DNA from: Liolophura sinensis
Taxonomy: Eukaryota; Mollusca; Polyplacophora; Chitonida; Chitonidae
NCBI RefSeq assembly: GCF_032854445.1
Contig: NC_088303.1
Span: forward strand, 34,663,501 to 34,727,500
Direction of reading: 5' to 3'
DNA: 64,000 nucleotides
A program made the position numbers and the translations under genes. The notes below the pieces were generated by a model. The model saw only the letters and a program-made list of their open reading frames with translations, was not told the origin of the DNA and did no database searches. Shown here piece by piece: positions 1 through 11,398 of this stretch (position 1 is its first letter; each line of letters starts with the position of its first letter).

Positions 1-240
1 ACCGCAGCTTAATGACCCAGGAGTCTCTCACCAATGCGGTCATTGTGAGTTCAAGTCCAGCTCATGCTGGCTTCTTCTCCGGCCGTGCGTGGGAAGGTCT
101 TTCAGCAACCTGCGGATGGTTGTGGGTTTCCCCCGGGCTGTGCCTGGTTTCCTCCCACCATAATGCTGGCTGCCGTGGTATAAGTGAAATTTTCTTGAGC
201 ATGGCATAAAACACCAATCAAATAAATAAATAAATAAATA
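1..240 (+). mobile_element. tRNA-derived SINE, 5' end cut by window edge
   Basis: This copy of the main SINE family of the window starts inside the tRNA-like head. It contains the B-box-like GAGTTCAAGTCC, the conserved body around CAACCTGCGGATGG and CCCACCATAATGCTGG, and the 3' end GTATAAGTGAAAT followed by AAACACCAATCAAATAAATAAA. The A-box half lies outside the window. The open frame inside it is SINE sequence and not a gene. Confidence 0.9.
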
Positions 241-846
241 CTTTGTGTAAACATGTGCATTTTTCTGCAACACTGTTGCCTCATAAGACTGAACATATAG
301 AAACATCCTGATACATATAAATTAAACATCATGACTTTACTAACAGTTATTTTATTGGACACAATTGAACAAAATCACTTTCCTTTAGGTAATATAAAGT
401 CATCCAATGTTAAATGCAATTGTGGGTTAATTAAAGAAGAACTAAATAATATACCACAATTTTCACTGCTGAAGTACAATATATGTGTCTGGTTCCAAAA
501 TGTACATTTCCCATTCCTTACTGAAAACTTTTCAAGATCTATTTCACTAATTTTACACACTAAACTTTAAGCTTCACTAATGACAAGCTCACTATTAATG
601 TTCAGTGTTAATTTTATTATTTAGGATAATTATATATCCTGGAACAAAATGACACAAATATGGGTATAAATTTAAAAGAGAATATGCTCCAATAATTTTT
701 CAGTCATTTCATATATTTGCCTGTTGCATACATTCTACCAGTATTTTCAGTGCTTTATGACACAGTATCTGTGTAATGTTTACAGTTTCAGTGAAATCTC
801 TGAAAGTCAAAATTTACATACATGTGCGAGACAGTTGCATGACATG
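241..846. other. AT-rich intergenic DNA, nothing recognised
   Basis: No exon-like frame with splice signals, repeat array or RNA gene was seen here. The short open frames on both strands look like chance frames in AT-rich sequence. Confidence 0.5.
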
Positions 847-905
847 CCTCCATTATATTAGTGAAATATTCTTGAGCGTCCTGAAACACTAATCAAATAA
901 ATGAA
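847..905 (+). mobile_element. SINE 3'-tail fragment
   Basis: Only the last part of the SINE is present: TTAGTGAAATATTCTTGAG followed by a diverged form of the AACACCAATCAAATAAAT tail. It is an old, truncated copy. Confidence 0.7.
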
Positions 906-1526
906 TTAATTCTATGCACAGTTTTATGACTGGGGGTTAGCCTGAATCAAATGAATTCTTGAAAATTCATCACACAGGTATCAACCAATGATGCTAACTT
1001 AATAATTAATTGATTGCTTTCATAGTATCATAAGCAATAAAAGGAAATCGAGTGACATTCGCCCCCTTTAATTTTTACATGTCTTTTCTATTTTAGAATA
1101 TTTTAATTTTTTCTCATTTTATCATGATAAAGCTTTATGAGAATCTCAAATTCCTGAATTTTAATCCAAATTCAAATCTTGTGATTTAACACAACTTTTT
1201 TGGGCGCTATAAAAGATAAAATATTTAATAAATATGCTGAAAAAGTATGTAATTAACTTTGCTTTGACTTTCTGACCCTAGCAGATCTACCTAACACAGT
1301 ATATATATCATAGCTAAAATGAAAACACTCAAATGCATGTATGCAGTTGTTACTATGACTTGTATTGATTACTGTTACCAATGGCGTGATGGTCGAAAAG
1401 TAAACATATTCATAGGGTAGCCAATATACATCACTGGTGAATACATATTTACATGTTTGTAGGTTAGTCATTAGCAAAGGGATTACAGTACTATTCGTGT
1501 GTAAGCTGCCTGCCAGCTGTTATTGA
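906..1526. other. Intergenic DNA, nothing recognised
   Basis: AT-rich sequence without supported features. Confidence 0.5.
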
Positions 1527-1739
1527 GGCTGCATGTATCACACGCTATCTGGAGGTTTAACTCCAGCTGTCGATGCAGATGTCCCTTTGATCAAGGGATT
1601 TCACGATGGGCCAGCCCACATCTACCACAGTCGTCTTATCACTGCAGACAATATACCCGATCTAAAACCCAAAATCACTTCAAAGCTGGGCTACAATATA
1701 AACAAGCTTCATATACAATACTGCTGCATGTTCGTGTAA
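1527..1739 (+). other. Exon-like open frame of unknown identity
   Basis: A frame opens just after a TGA at 1524 and runs to a stop at 1737-1739. Its first part (about 50 residues, with PLIKGFHDGPAHIYHSR in the middle) has a more protein-like composition than neighbouring chance frames, while its last 20 residues look random. An AG precedes GCTGCATG at 1528 and could be an acceptor, but no good GT donor is visible near the apparent end. I do not recognise the product. It could be an exon of another gene, a decayed pseudogene fragment or chance. Confidence 0.25.
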
Positions 1740-2198
1740 ACTAACTCAATAATTCTAAGTCAATTAAATGCTGAAATTGAAATTCAAATAATTAAAATAA
1801 TTAATTTTACTCAGCCAGAAAACATTAACACCAAACAAGGTTTTACACTGCATTACACCATGGCAACATACATGAAATGTATATTTTTTGTTCTTTCATA
1901 ATGATCTTGTTTACTTACACATATTTATCCAGGAAGCAAGTTTAAATCAATCAAGAAAATTAAATTGGTTGTTACTATGGTTACACTCTGACAAAATCTT
2001 GAGATGGGGTTTTGGTTCTGGTCCTTTTTTTTACATCCTAATACAGCAGTGACAACTAGTAATGTGGCTGTTTCATGTGATTTGTCTGTAATTGTTTGCC
2101 AAGGACGAAGTCTGAGTGAAGTATATCCATGTGCGTAAATGCAATTGCTGTGCAAAAAGAATTGAAATCAAATTTTCAGTTCAGTGTGAATAAGTAGA
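1740..2198. other. Intergenic DNA, nothing recognised
   Basis: AT-rich sequence without supported features. Confidence 0.5.
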
Positions 2199-2305
2199 TT
2201 TTTTTTTTTTTACCTGTTTGCTTGACGTCATACTTAACAATATTTCACGTATCTAATGACGGTCAGTTGTATGGGTGGAGAAAACTAGAGTAAACCACAA
2301 AACTT
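2199..2305 (-). mobile_element. Degenerate SINE 3'-end fragment, reverse orientation
   Basis: A T-run is followed by GTTTGCTTGACGTCATACTT and AATATTTCACGTATCTAATGA. These align with the reverse complement of the SINE 3' end (tail, then the GTACTCAAGAATATTTCACTT block). The rest is diverged beyond recognition. Confidence 0.5.
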
Positions 2306-3105
2306 TGGTAAGTTACACATGAACTTTTCCATGTGCAATGTACAGATATACACACCTTAATGGGGAAAGACAAGTGGTCTTCAATCAGCATAAGACGGTA
2401 CAAACACACTTACCAGTGTCTTCAGCTACTCATTGTCACCAACACCAGTGAAAACTTAAGAATTAAAAATTCGCAGTGCACTGCCAGGTTTGAAATACTT
2501 ACACATACTTACATACAAATGTGTCTCAAGTTTTTTAATTAAAAATCACGTTTTTCACAGTCAATGCATTAAATCTCATGTTGGTTTATTTTTGTTGTTT
2601 CATAATGTTGTATGATGTTTTTATCTTGCATAATGATGAAATAATGGAATGTATAGCTAACAGCAAAAGCTTCCAAAGTACGGGTAAAATTACACAAAAG
2701 CATTTTTTCCTGAGGGCTTTTTCTCCCTACACTCACTACCAGAAATTTACCCTGGACAATGGCTGTTCGTTTCTCCCACTTTTCGGTCCTGTCTGGGTTG
2801 ACAGCTCTGCATATAGTATATAATTTATGGATAAATAATTTCTGTATTGAAGACAATACAAGTTATAAAAAAACTATATGGATCAACATTTGTCATTTTT
2901 GTGAAGTATTCAGCTAAATCCATTTCTACACACTATTAGGAAAATAAATCCTGCTAATTTATTCTGTGTTTAATAAAGGGCATATTTTAAATACAGAAAT
3001 AAACAGTGTTGAGGTCATAAATTGGAACACATGTATCAAATCAAAACTTGGATGTAAGTCCATGTTGTAACTATATAACATATAATTTTAAAAGCTACAC
3101 TGGGA
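2306..3105. other. Intergenic DNA, nothing recognised
   Basis: AT-rich sequence. Overlapping short frames on both strands around 2570-2850 have no splice or codon signature that would support a gene. Confidence 0.5.
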
Positions 3106-3197
3106 GCCTCCGTGGCTCAGATGCTGACCACCGTCGCATAGGTGAAATATTCTAGCTTTCGGCGTAAAACACCAATCAAATAAATAAATAAGTAAAC
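3106..3197 (+). mobile_element. SINE with internal deletion (head fused to tail)
   Basis: The SINE 5' head GCCTCCGTGGCTCAG is joined directly to the 3' part ATGCTGACCACCGTCG and continues to GGCGTAAAACACCAATCAAA plus an AAATA tail. About 190 bases of the roughly 270-base element are missing between these two parts. Confidence 0.75.
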
Positions 3198-4155
3198 AAG
3201 GCTATACTGATATGTGTACCATGGCGATGAAAAATTTCCTGTTCCATTCTGCAATTGAAGAATGCTGCTAACATTGGGGTATATATTACTTTTTTTCTTG
3301 ATATTTGAATATTACTCTAACATTTTTATATCAAAACTCCAATGTATGCCAGCTCAAACGTTGCAATATACAATAAATGTATTTATGCTGTGTTGACGCC
3401 AGGCACACTAAAGGGGAATAACCTAATGCAGTCAAATTATAGGAGGAGGTAACTCTTGTAAAGACTTATGAAGAAAATGTATTACTTATTGGTGTGTTTG
3501 TTGTATATAAAGAATAACGAGCTAAAATCATGGCATGCTATTCTAAGTTCAAATCAGCCATTCTGAGAATTTGAGACAAAAACTGCAGCCAACAGAAGTT
3601 AATTTTGAGAACTAGAATGCATACATTGAACTTTCTATTTTGAATATGGAAAACAGCAATCTGTCTTTTTTATGAACTTATCTTCAAAAATTTTATTTTT
3701 TTTTATTCAAGTCTGTCTATATGTATGTATTTAACATCAAAACTGGTGACAATTTGATTTCTTCACTATTTCATTGAGTCTAATGCCATACTCAAGAATA
3801 TGTCATTTATACCCAGATGGTGGTTAGTTTTGTGTGTTTGCCTGAAATAAACAACACTCCTTGGCAAGTAGTAAGCAACTTTAAACTTTCCTACATGTAA
3901 AAGTACAATTATCCACAGCATGCTCAATATGTATGTCATATTGGTGTGATATCTAACATCTTCATGTAAAACAATGTAAACACTTAGTTATCACTCATTG
4001 CTACCAAGGATGCAAAGCATCAAATCAAATTTCTTGATTACATATTATTTCTTGTGTGACTGTATATATGTCACAAACAGTATCAAATTCCTATGCTACA
4101 TTGGTGTTAACGTCCCTATCATTTTTTTTGTTGTTTTTTTTTTTTTGGAAACTGT
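3198..4155. other. Intergenic DNA, nothing recognised
   Basis: AT-rich sequence without supported features. Confidence 0.5.
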
Positions 4156-4365
4156 GCTCTTAGGACAGACTGCCTCAGTTCAGATCACTGGCTGTAACCG
4201 ATGAGGTTATAAGTTCAAATCTGGCTTGGATTTCTGGCTCCAAGGTTTTTTAAGCACTTGATGAGAATTGGTGTAAACCTATATTTTGATAAATAAAATA
4301 AAATAAATGAATAAATAAATAAATAAATGAATAAATAAATAAATTAATGAATAAATAAATAAATG
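4156..4365 (+). mobile_element. Degenerate tRNA-derived SINE with AAATA-type tail
   Basis: A B-box-like GTTATAAGTTCAAATCTGGC near 4206 is followed about 80 bases later by a long AAATA/AATGA microsatellite tail (about 4289-4365). This arrangement fits a decayed tRNA-related SINE. The central body does not clearly match the main family, so it may be a different subfamily. Confidence 0.4.
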
Positions 4366-6344
4366 TTTTTGCCTCCTTTAAAAAGTATGTCAAAGGAATA
4401 GCAAATGCTAAGGGCTTTTGTAACATATTACATATATGTCCAGCTAAACGTTCACATCTCACAAATATGACGGTCACTGAAGTTGTTTCCCCATTGTTTA
4501 TACGTGTGCCCCTGCCAAATAGGGGTGAGAATTCCGCTTATTCCCCTTGTAGTATTGACACAGGCCAACCTTTGACCTTCATCAAACACGGATATCCTTT
4601 GCTAAGAACCTGAGGCTGTGTATACAGTTACATCCTGCCCTGCACTGACCTCAGCCTGAGGTAAATCTCAGAGGTACAAATCCCTCAAGGATTATCAAGG
4701 AAACTGCAACCAAAATTTTTAGCCATAAAAGCATACTTTTGAAATAAAGACCACAAATGGACTGTTCCATATGCCTTAAAAGTTTTTCAAACTATGAACA
4801 TTTATGATATACTGCTACTGATTATTTTAACTTTCTATTTTCTAAAATGGAAACTGCTACAACATGCAGTTTTATACATATATATGTATATATAAAATAT
4901 ACATTAATTTAAAAGAAAGAAATGTGCTTTATATGGTCCACACGTTGAATAGACCTGAACTGGTGTGACTGCACTTTCGAATGACAACAGGAAATTACTT
5001 TGTAAAATACCAAAAAGCAACACAGTATCAGAAAGAGTTCCCAGACTTCCTCTGTTAATGTTCAAGATGGTCAGAGCCTCTTTGTGAAAATCATTCATCA
5101 TGTTTTTTAAATATAAATGTTTACCAATGTCCAATGACACATGATATGGAAAATGTCCATCGCTTATGTCGTCTCTTTTTTTTTTTTTAATATGGAATCG
5201 TCACTGGGGATGCATGTCATTCATGGATACATAAATACGCTAGTTTCAGCCATCATTCTTGGTCAAATCAATGAATCAGGCTCGGCCACTTTGATGTCAC
5301 AACATTCTAATATTCATCAGGGACACTCCTTATGGCAGTTTGAGTAAATTGTGATAAGACATTTTTCAGGTTTGTGTGGTTTATTTCTGGCCACATATTA
5401 TAACTCCAAGTTGCAATCACATGTACAGAATAATAAAAAATCTTACACAATCGTTATCATGTCTTAATACTCGGATTACTTTCAGTTTCACATAAAAAAG
5501 ACCTTTGCTGATCACCTGTAAATAATTTGACTTGATTAGGGCCCACTTTTTCAAAGGTATATTATGACTTAAGCTCATTTTTGTTAACTTAAGCTTAGAC
5601 TAAATTCCCATTTGCTTTGTATTTGGGTAGGACTTGTACTAAGATTAACAGTTTTGGGCAGCCAGCCCCATTGTCTACTACTTAACCATGGTTTCCAGGA
5701 TGGCCTTCATAGGTAGCCAGTCACAGGTATCCACATCCATTGAGATCAATGGGCTCCCACCATGTGACTAAAGATTGTGAAATATACACGCCATGTGCTT
5801 TTCGCCAGATTCAAGATAAAACATGTCTAGAACTTGAAGCCTAAGTTTTCTTCAATCAATGTCGAGTTTACAAACATTACAGTTCGTGGGCTACCAGATG
5901 TCTTCTTAAAGTTTGCCCTGTCATTTTTTCATTGATGCCTTTTTATTGGCAGATTTTTCCTCAGAGAATCCATTAGAACATGAGACGTGTGCTCCATGAT
6001 TCCTGCAGATTTACAATATGTGGGTTTCATCAGAGCACCTCTACCTCCACTCTCATATTGATTGTGCGTGTAAACACACCAGAACAAATGTATGCTCCCT
6101 GAGAAATCTGGGTGGCACAAAAAGGTGGGAAATGTAGCAGACCAGGGAAAGAGTGAGAGGGGAGGGAGAGGAGGGTAAGGTGTGGGGTGGGGAAAGGGGC
6201 ACTTATGCTGAAGAATGATTCTTGTACAACCAGATAGAACACTTATATCATGAATAAATTATATTTATGTCTGCAGACAATTACCTCTATTACCTCTTTG
6301 TCATAGGCTGTATTTTGAGTAAACAAACATGATATTGATTACTG
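4366..6344. other. Intergenic DNA, nothing recognised
   Basis: No gene, RNA or array is supported. A TATATGTATATATA-type stretch lies near 4875-4900 and a purine-rich, GGGGAGGG-type stretch near 6150-6200. Confidence 0.5.
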
Positions 6345-7235
6345 AAGGTAATGTGCCTGGGTAGGGTACCTAGATAATGTGTCTGGGTAGGGTACCAAGA
6401 TAATGTGTCTGTATGTGGAATAATGTGTCTGGGTAGAGTAACCAGATAATGTGTCTGTGTGTGGAATAATATGTCTGGGTGGGGCACCAAGATAATGTGT
6501 CTGGGTAGGGTACCAAGACAATGTGTGTGGGTAGAGTAACAAGATAATGTGTCTGTGTGGGGTACCAAGATAATGTGTTTAGGTAGGGTACCGAGATAAT
6601 GTGTCTGGGTGGGGTACCAAGATAATGTGTCTGGGTGGAATAATGTGTCAGGGTGGAATAATGTGTCTGGGTGGGGTACCAAGATAATGTGTCTGGGTGG
6701 GGTACCAAGATAATGTGTCTGGGTGGAATAATGTGTCTGGGTGGGGTACCAAGATAATGTGTCTGGGTGGGGTACCAAGATAATGTGTCTGGGTGGAATA
6801 ATGTGTCAGGGTGGAATAATGTGTCTGGGTGGGGTACCAAGATAATGTGTCTGGGTGGGGTACCAAGATAATGTGTCTGGGTGGAATAATGTGTCTGGGT
6901 GGGGTACCAAGATAATGTGTCTGGGTGGGGTACCAAGATAATGTGTCTGGGTGGAATAATGTGTCTGGGTGGGGTACCAAGATAATGTGTGTGGGTAGAG
7001 TAACAAGATAATGAGTCTGGGTGAGGTACCAAGATAATGTGTCTGTGTGTGGAATAATGTGTCTGGTTGGGGTACCAAGATAATGTGTGTGGGTAGGGTT
7101 CCAAGATAATGTGTCTGTGTGTGGAATAATGTGTCTGGGTGGGGTACGAGGATAACATGTCTGGGTGTTATACTGGGACAATGAGTCTGGGTGAAGTACC
7201 AGGATGGCGTTTCTGGGTGGGGTACTAGGATAAAT
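6345..7235. repeat. Minisatellite with 26-bp and 18-bp units in higher-order repeats
   Basis: The array is built from a 26-bp unit (GATAATGTGTCTGGGTGGGG plus TACCAA) and an 18-bp unit (AATAATGTGTCTGGGTGG). In the core the order 18+26+26 gives 70-bp blocks. A larger block of 158 bp (18+70+70) is repeated at 6639-6796 and 6797-6954, both starting with the same GTCAGG variant. The flanks are more diverged. Long open frames on the minus strand (His/Thr/Pro-rich) arise only because the repeat lacks stops in those frames; nothing suggests that they are translated. Confidence 0.95.
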
Positions 7236-7555
7236 ATGTTAGAAAAAAAATGAATATGTTAAAAATGCAAGGACACAGGAACATACAATCTTATTTCTTC
7301 CACATGTTTTCTTTAAATGCAATAAAGCATTTGTGCTAACAATGCTATATAAGCACATGTCCTTCTATATTATGTTGTAACAAATGTAATAAAGGTTAAA
7401 GGATGCGTGTAAATGAAACTTACCTGTAGTAAATTTGTTAACAGCAAATCAACCTTCTATGTGAACCAACTTTATCAGTGTCATTAATCTGAGAAAAAAT
7501 CCATGAAAATATAGGGGCTTTACAACAATATGAAAAACAAAGCAAAATAACTCAC
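7236..7555. other. Spacer between minisatellite and exon-like segments
   Basis: On the minus strand an acceptor-like TTTTTTCTCAG (near 7488) and a donor-like TACAG|GTAAGT (near 7418) bracket about 65 bases. That segment has stops in all frames when joined to the exon-like piece at 7556-7601, so it is not called as coding. Confidence 0.4.
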
Positions 7556-7601
7556 CAAATAGTCCTAAGGATTTAAGGCTGTCCTTGTCGGATTTCTCCA
7601 T
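7556..7601 (-). CDS. Possible first coding exon of an unidentified gene
   Basis: On the minus strand an ATG in a purine-rich context (GGAGAATGG) starts MEKSDKDSLKSLGLF and then meets a consensus donor TTTG|GTGAGT, leaving one base of the next codon. The length and donor fit a short first coding exon. No convincing next exon was found at lower coordinates: the nearest acceptor gives an immediate stop. A second reading treats 7721-7556 as an internal or terminal exon in another frame. The product is not recognised. The call rests on the ATG and donor only. Confidence 0.25.
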
Positions 7602-7720
7602 TCTCCTTCAGACTTGTGGACAGGGTGGGTTGGAAATGGGTGAGGTTTTCAGAAACACCTGGGTGAAAGGTAAGTATCCACAGGTGAGTGCGGTCAATGG
7701 CCTGGTCTCTCCCAATTTAA

Positions 7721-7860
7721 TTACTTGTAAGTTGGGGAGCTGTTGTACATTCCCTTGATAAATATCAGCAGCTCACATGTCAGGGGCCGCTTCCGATTAT
7801 CACCTATTCTCAGCTTCAGCTTGACAACAGAGCCAGAACGAATGTTGAGATTGTCATACA
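7721..7860 (-). CDS. Possible terminal coding exon of an unidentified gene
   Basis: On the minus strand a long pyrimidine tract (CTCTTTTTCTTTCTTATCTT) ends in AAAG, giving a strong acceptor at 7861. The sequence after it is open for 45 further whole codons to a TAA at 7723-7721. The frame reads VYDNLNIRSGSVVKLKLRIG and onward, with a balanced, protein-like composition. The exon enters in phase 1 (two bases complete a split codon). ATTAAA lies directly after the stop. I do not recognise the protein, and the upstream exon that should end in phase 1 was not found. Confidence 0.4.
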
Positions 7861-8685
7861 CTTTAAGATAAGAAAGAAAAAGAGAAAAAAAAAACATGAG
7901 TAAGGATGTCCATTGGCTGGGTTGGCTGAGGAGGAAACAGTTGACAAATGAGAACAAGGTTTGATGGAGCAGTGTGAAGGGGCAGAACTTAACACACTGG
8001 TGTCTTAGGCTCGTTAACAGGTAGGGGTAACTACATGGGGAATCCCCAACTGACCTGTGACTGGGCTCAGCATAGCCATATGAAAATACATCGGCTTGCC
8101 TTAAGAAGAACTCAAAACAAGAATTCTGCTGTAACTTGCTGAAAGTCACTATCGAAATCATTTCTTTGAGATTATAATTTTACATTTATGAGCAAAGCTC
8201 CTGTAGGTCACAAAAAACAATCCTGAAATTTGCCCAGTGGGTGTGCTCTTTCAGGACGTGAGGCTGACATTATAGCACACATGGTAATGTCAAGCCATCA
8301 TTACAGGAACCTTCTTACAATTGTTGTATATCCACTGTTTACCATTCTTGTATTTTTCCAGAATGCTGGAAGTTCTTTTGTGTACTTTACCTCATGTGTT
8401 TGAACTCTATGGTTTATAGCACTCAGTTGTTTTGTCAAGCACCAGTCAACTGTTTATGTAGTGTAATGTTTCATGGTCTACAATTCAGATGCAGGGAAAT
8501 AGAAAAGAATTGAAATCAAAAACAGAAAGACACAAAAGTAGTGGACTTAAATGCGCTGAGGGGTTCAACAAAAACAAAAGGATGTGTATTTTGCATGATT
8601 TTTCTACTTAGATGTTAGCTGTAGGTTAAATCTTACTTTCAGTGTTATTTCATGAGGGGCATGTGCATTCAAACCTTATCAGACA
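7861..8685. other. Intergenic or intronic DNA, nothing recognised
   Basis: No further exon could be linked to the candidate terminal exon just downstream on the minus strand. Confidence 0.4.
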
Positions 8686-8753
8686 ACAGCCACCATCGTA
8701 TAAGTGAAATATTTTTGAGTACAGCGTAAAACACCAATCAGATAAATAAATAT
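8686..8753 (+). mobile_element. SINE 3'-tail fragment
   Basis: CAGCCACCATCGTATAAGTG, then TGAGTACAGCGTAAAACACC and AATCAGATAAATAAATA, match the 3' end of the main SINE family. The head is absent. Confidence 0.8.
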
Positions 8754-9097
8754 AAGAGAACGCATTAAGAGGATTTCATGTCTCAGCCTCAATAAGCAAG
8801 AGTTAAAAATTTTTTTTTAATTTTTGAGAAATACAAGAACACACAAAGTATAAAAAAATTCAAGTAAAACAGGAAATTAAGGAATATGTGTGAGTGGACA
8901 TACGAGCAATACAGCAAATTTATTAATATGCATCTCATTAATTATGTATGACTGTTGATAGTGTCACTTCTAGCAACAGACGTTTTCACCTTTGTTTCAA
9001 ACCAATTATCATATTTAATACATTACCTGTAGTCAACAAAAATCAGGCAGCTGATAATTACGCAGGTTAAATAATATACATGTCCTGTAATTCTTCA
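8754..9097. other. Intergenic DNA, nothing recognised
   Basis: AT-rich sequence without supported features. Confidence 0.5.
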
Positions 9098-9210
9098 ACC
9101 TTTTTTCACATGTTTATTTTCACCTTTTTTTACATGTTTATTTTCACCTTTTTTCACATGTTTATTTTCACCTCTTTTCACATGTTTATTTTCACCTCTT
9201 TTCACATGTT
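9098..9210. repeat. Short tandem array, unit about 24 bp, about 5 copies
   Basis: The unit is TTTTTTCACATGTTTATTTT followed by CACC, repeated about five times. The later copies carry CTCTTTT in place of CTTTTTT. Confidence 0.9.
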
Positions 9211-10104
9211 CATAGGGTGATTATTCATAGATATTGCGAAGGCATTATTCTGTGTACACAGATAATGTTATACTTTGTGTGAAGCCTTGAAAATGGCTAA
9301 TCTGACCCGTTTCTCTCCTTAAATCAAATTAAAAATGCGCATAAATTACACTGAAAGATGCTATTTCATATACCAAAAGGTTGAGCGGGAATTGGGGTAT
9401 ATACTCACACCTAAGTGTACCTGTCTGAGGAGTTTCATTAGAACATTCATATGACTAGCATGAACTTCATGTCAAGTGATAGACCTGTCATTACATGTTT
9501 CCGGGAAAATAGTTTGATTTATTTTTTTAGAATATTTTTTGACTGAGTATAATGCGTCTAAATGTTTAGATTCGACTGTAGCTTTTTCTGACCATACTGG
9601 GACCAGTGGTGTGACTTCAGCATTTAGCCACTTGACAGACAGATTGCTGTATTTCGCCGTTCAAAATGCATCGTCATATAGAGCTATTAATGCATACAAC
9701 AAATGGACCTTGAAACGAACGATTTCAAGCCAAAAATATTGCTGTGACGTCACTGATACCCTCTCGTCAATCTTTTTTCCTTGACAGTGTTTATCGGTCT
9801 TTCATCTGATAAATACTTTATGATAGCGTGTTCTTTGCCTTTAAGTTGCTTGTCTATAACTGGTTCCATGTACGACACATTATTTAGTTGTCAGTTCAAT
9901 CATGGTCTCTGAGACAGCCATTAAGATCACCAGCAGCTGATTAGAGTGACATGTGAATTTTTTTCAGGTGCTGATAACTTGACAGCTATTGTGTAGTGGA
10001 AATAAAATAATTAAAACTGGATTTGTCAGGCCATTTCAGATGACCTTTTGAGCAAGTTAGCCATTTCAGCGAAAAGCTGTAGTTTTATAATAACGTTGCT
10101 TCTT
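9211..10104. other. Intergenic DNA, nothing recognised
   Basis: An 81-codon plus-strand frame (9539-9784) has no splice or start context that would support it. Confidence 0.5.
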
Positions 10105-10488
10105 AAAGTCCTGTAGTCCTGTAGTTTGTGATATTACTAACAAAGTCCTGTAGTTTGTGATATTACTAACAAAGTCCTGTAGTTGGTGATATTACTAACA
10201 AAGTCCTGTAGATGGTGATATTACTAACAAAGTCCTGTAGTTTGTGTTATTACTAACAAAGTCCTGTAGTTTGTGATATTACTAACAAAGTCCTGTAGTT
10301 TGTGATATTACTAACAAAGTCCTGTAGTTTGTGATATTACTAACAAAGTCCTGTAGTTTGTGATATTACTAACAAAGTCCTGTAGTTGGTGATATTACTA
10401 ACAAAGTCCTGTAGTTTGTGATATTACTAACAAAGTCCTGTAGTTGGTGATATTACTAACAAAGTCCTGTAGTTGGTGATATTACTAA
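10105..10488. repeat. 29-bp minisatellite, about 13 copies
   Basis: The unit is AAAGTCCTGTAGTTTGTGAT plus ATTACTAAC. Twelve units start every 29 bases from 10142 to 10461, and the first unit carries an 8-base internal duplication (CTGTAGTC). Copies differ only at a few positions (TTTG/TTGG/ATGG, GATAT/GTTAT). Confidence 0.95.
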
Positions 10489-10679
10489 AGAGATAAGACA
10501 TATCAAGATGCATTTAGCTGTCAAGATTATTAACACGTATACATGGCAGTTAAAATTTCTCCGCAAAAAGTGCGGTTTCAGAGGCAAAAATGTCATAAAA
10601 TAATAATTTTGTGGCAGAAATAATGACATTTCTCAGATGAGATATCATCCCACCAACCTAACAAAAGTGAAAACACCTT

Positions 10680-10745
10680 CCTAAGATCACTAGAACTGTC
10701 AGAATCATGAAAAATGTCTAACTTAGTCACGAATGAAATTTTAAG
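10680..10745. repeat. Dispersed repeat shared with 54779-54848
   Basis: AAGATCACTAGAACTGTCAG and the following bases (ACTTAGTCA, GAATTTTAAG-like) recur at 54779-54848 with scattered differences. The flanks on the two sides do not match well, so this is a core of a dispersed family whose ends are not defined here. Confidence 0.6.
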
Positions 10746-11062
10746 TCGTTTACTGTGCACGTGATAACAAATCTGTGAAGCTCTTGTCAGATTTGAACAG
10801 TGGAACAAGGGCATTTGATAGTGACCTACAATGACATGGCCACAGCTGTGTGTTCCAAAGGAAGTAACACAGCCACTAGAGACGCAGCATGTGAAATTAT
10901 CCTCCCTCAATTTGAAATTGGGTCTCATGTGACAGAGTTGTTAGAAAATGTCCTTGAGCTACAGTAGCTTAATAATGCAAGTTAAAATGAGGTGTCTGCT
11001 GAATAGAGATGTCTGCTAAGTGAAATGAATCTGCCAGTAATTTGCCAAATGTCAGTGGTTTA

Positions 11063-11146
11063 CCCATGACACTTGGGTTTCCCCATGGCACTTGGGTTTC
11101 CCCATGTGGCACTTGGGTTTCCCCATGTGACACTTTGGTTCCTTAT
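11063..11146. repeat. Short tandem repeat, about 4 units of 20-25 bp
   Basis: The unit CACTTGGGTTTCCCCATG is repeated about four times with GG, TGG or TGA between units. Confidence 0.85.
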
Positions 11147-11168
11147 CCCATGAAACTGACTGTCATTG

Positions 11169-11398
11169 TATTATTTATTTATTTATTTGTTTGTTTGATT
11201 GGAGTTTTACTCAATAACATTTCACTCATACACATTATGGTGAGAGGAAACCCAGCCTGAGGGTAACCCATGATCAACTGCAGGTTGCTCCATACAACTG
11301 GAGAGGAAGTCAGCATGAGCTGGACTTGAACTGACAGTGACCACATTGGTTAGAGTCATTGAGCTAGGCTAGCGCGCTAACCACAAGACCCTGGAGGT
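11169..11398 (-). mobile_element. tRNA-derived SINE, full but diverged, reverse orientation
   Basis: Read on the minus strand it carries the tRNA-like head (with GCGCTAGC), CAGTTCAAGTCCAGCTCATG, the central body and a T-rich tail on the plus side (TATTTATTTATTTATTTG). Several small deletions separate it from the intact copy at 38359. Confidence 0.85.

Noticed and set aside
6290-7181. Long minus-strand frames (up to 262 codons) rich in His, Thr and Pro
   Set aside because: They follow the minisatellite in several frames at once, and the repeat units simply lack stops. No start, splice or flanking coding signal was seen.
9098-10488. CRISPR-like arrays (24-bp and 29-bp repeats)
   Set aside because: The units are directly adjacent without unique spacers, and the genome is eukaryotic. 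They are minisatellites.
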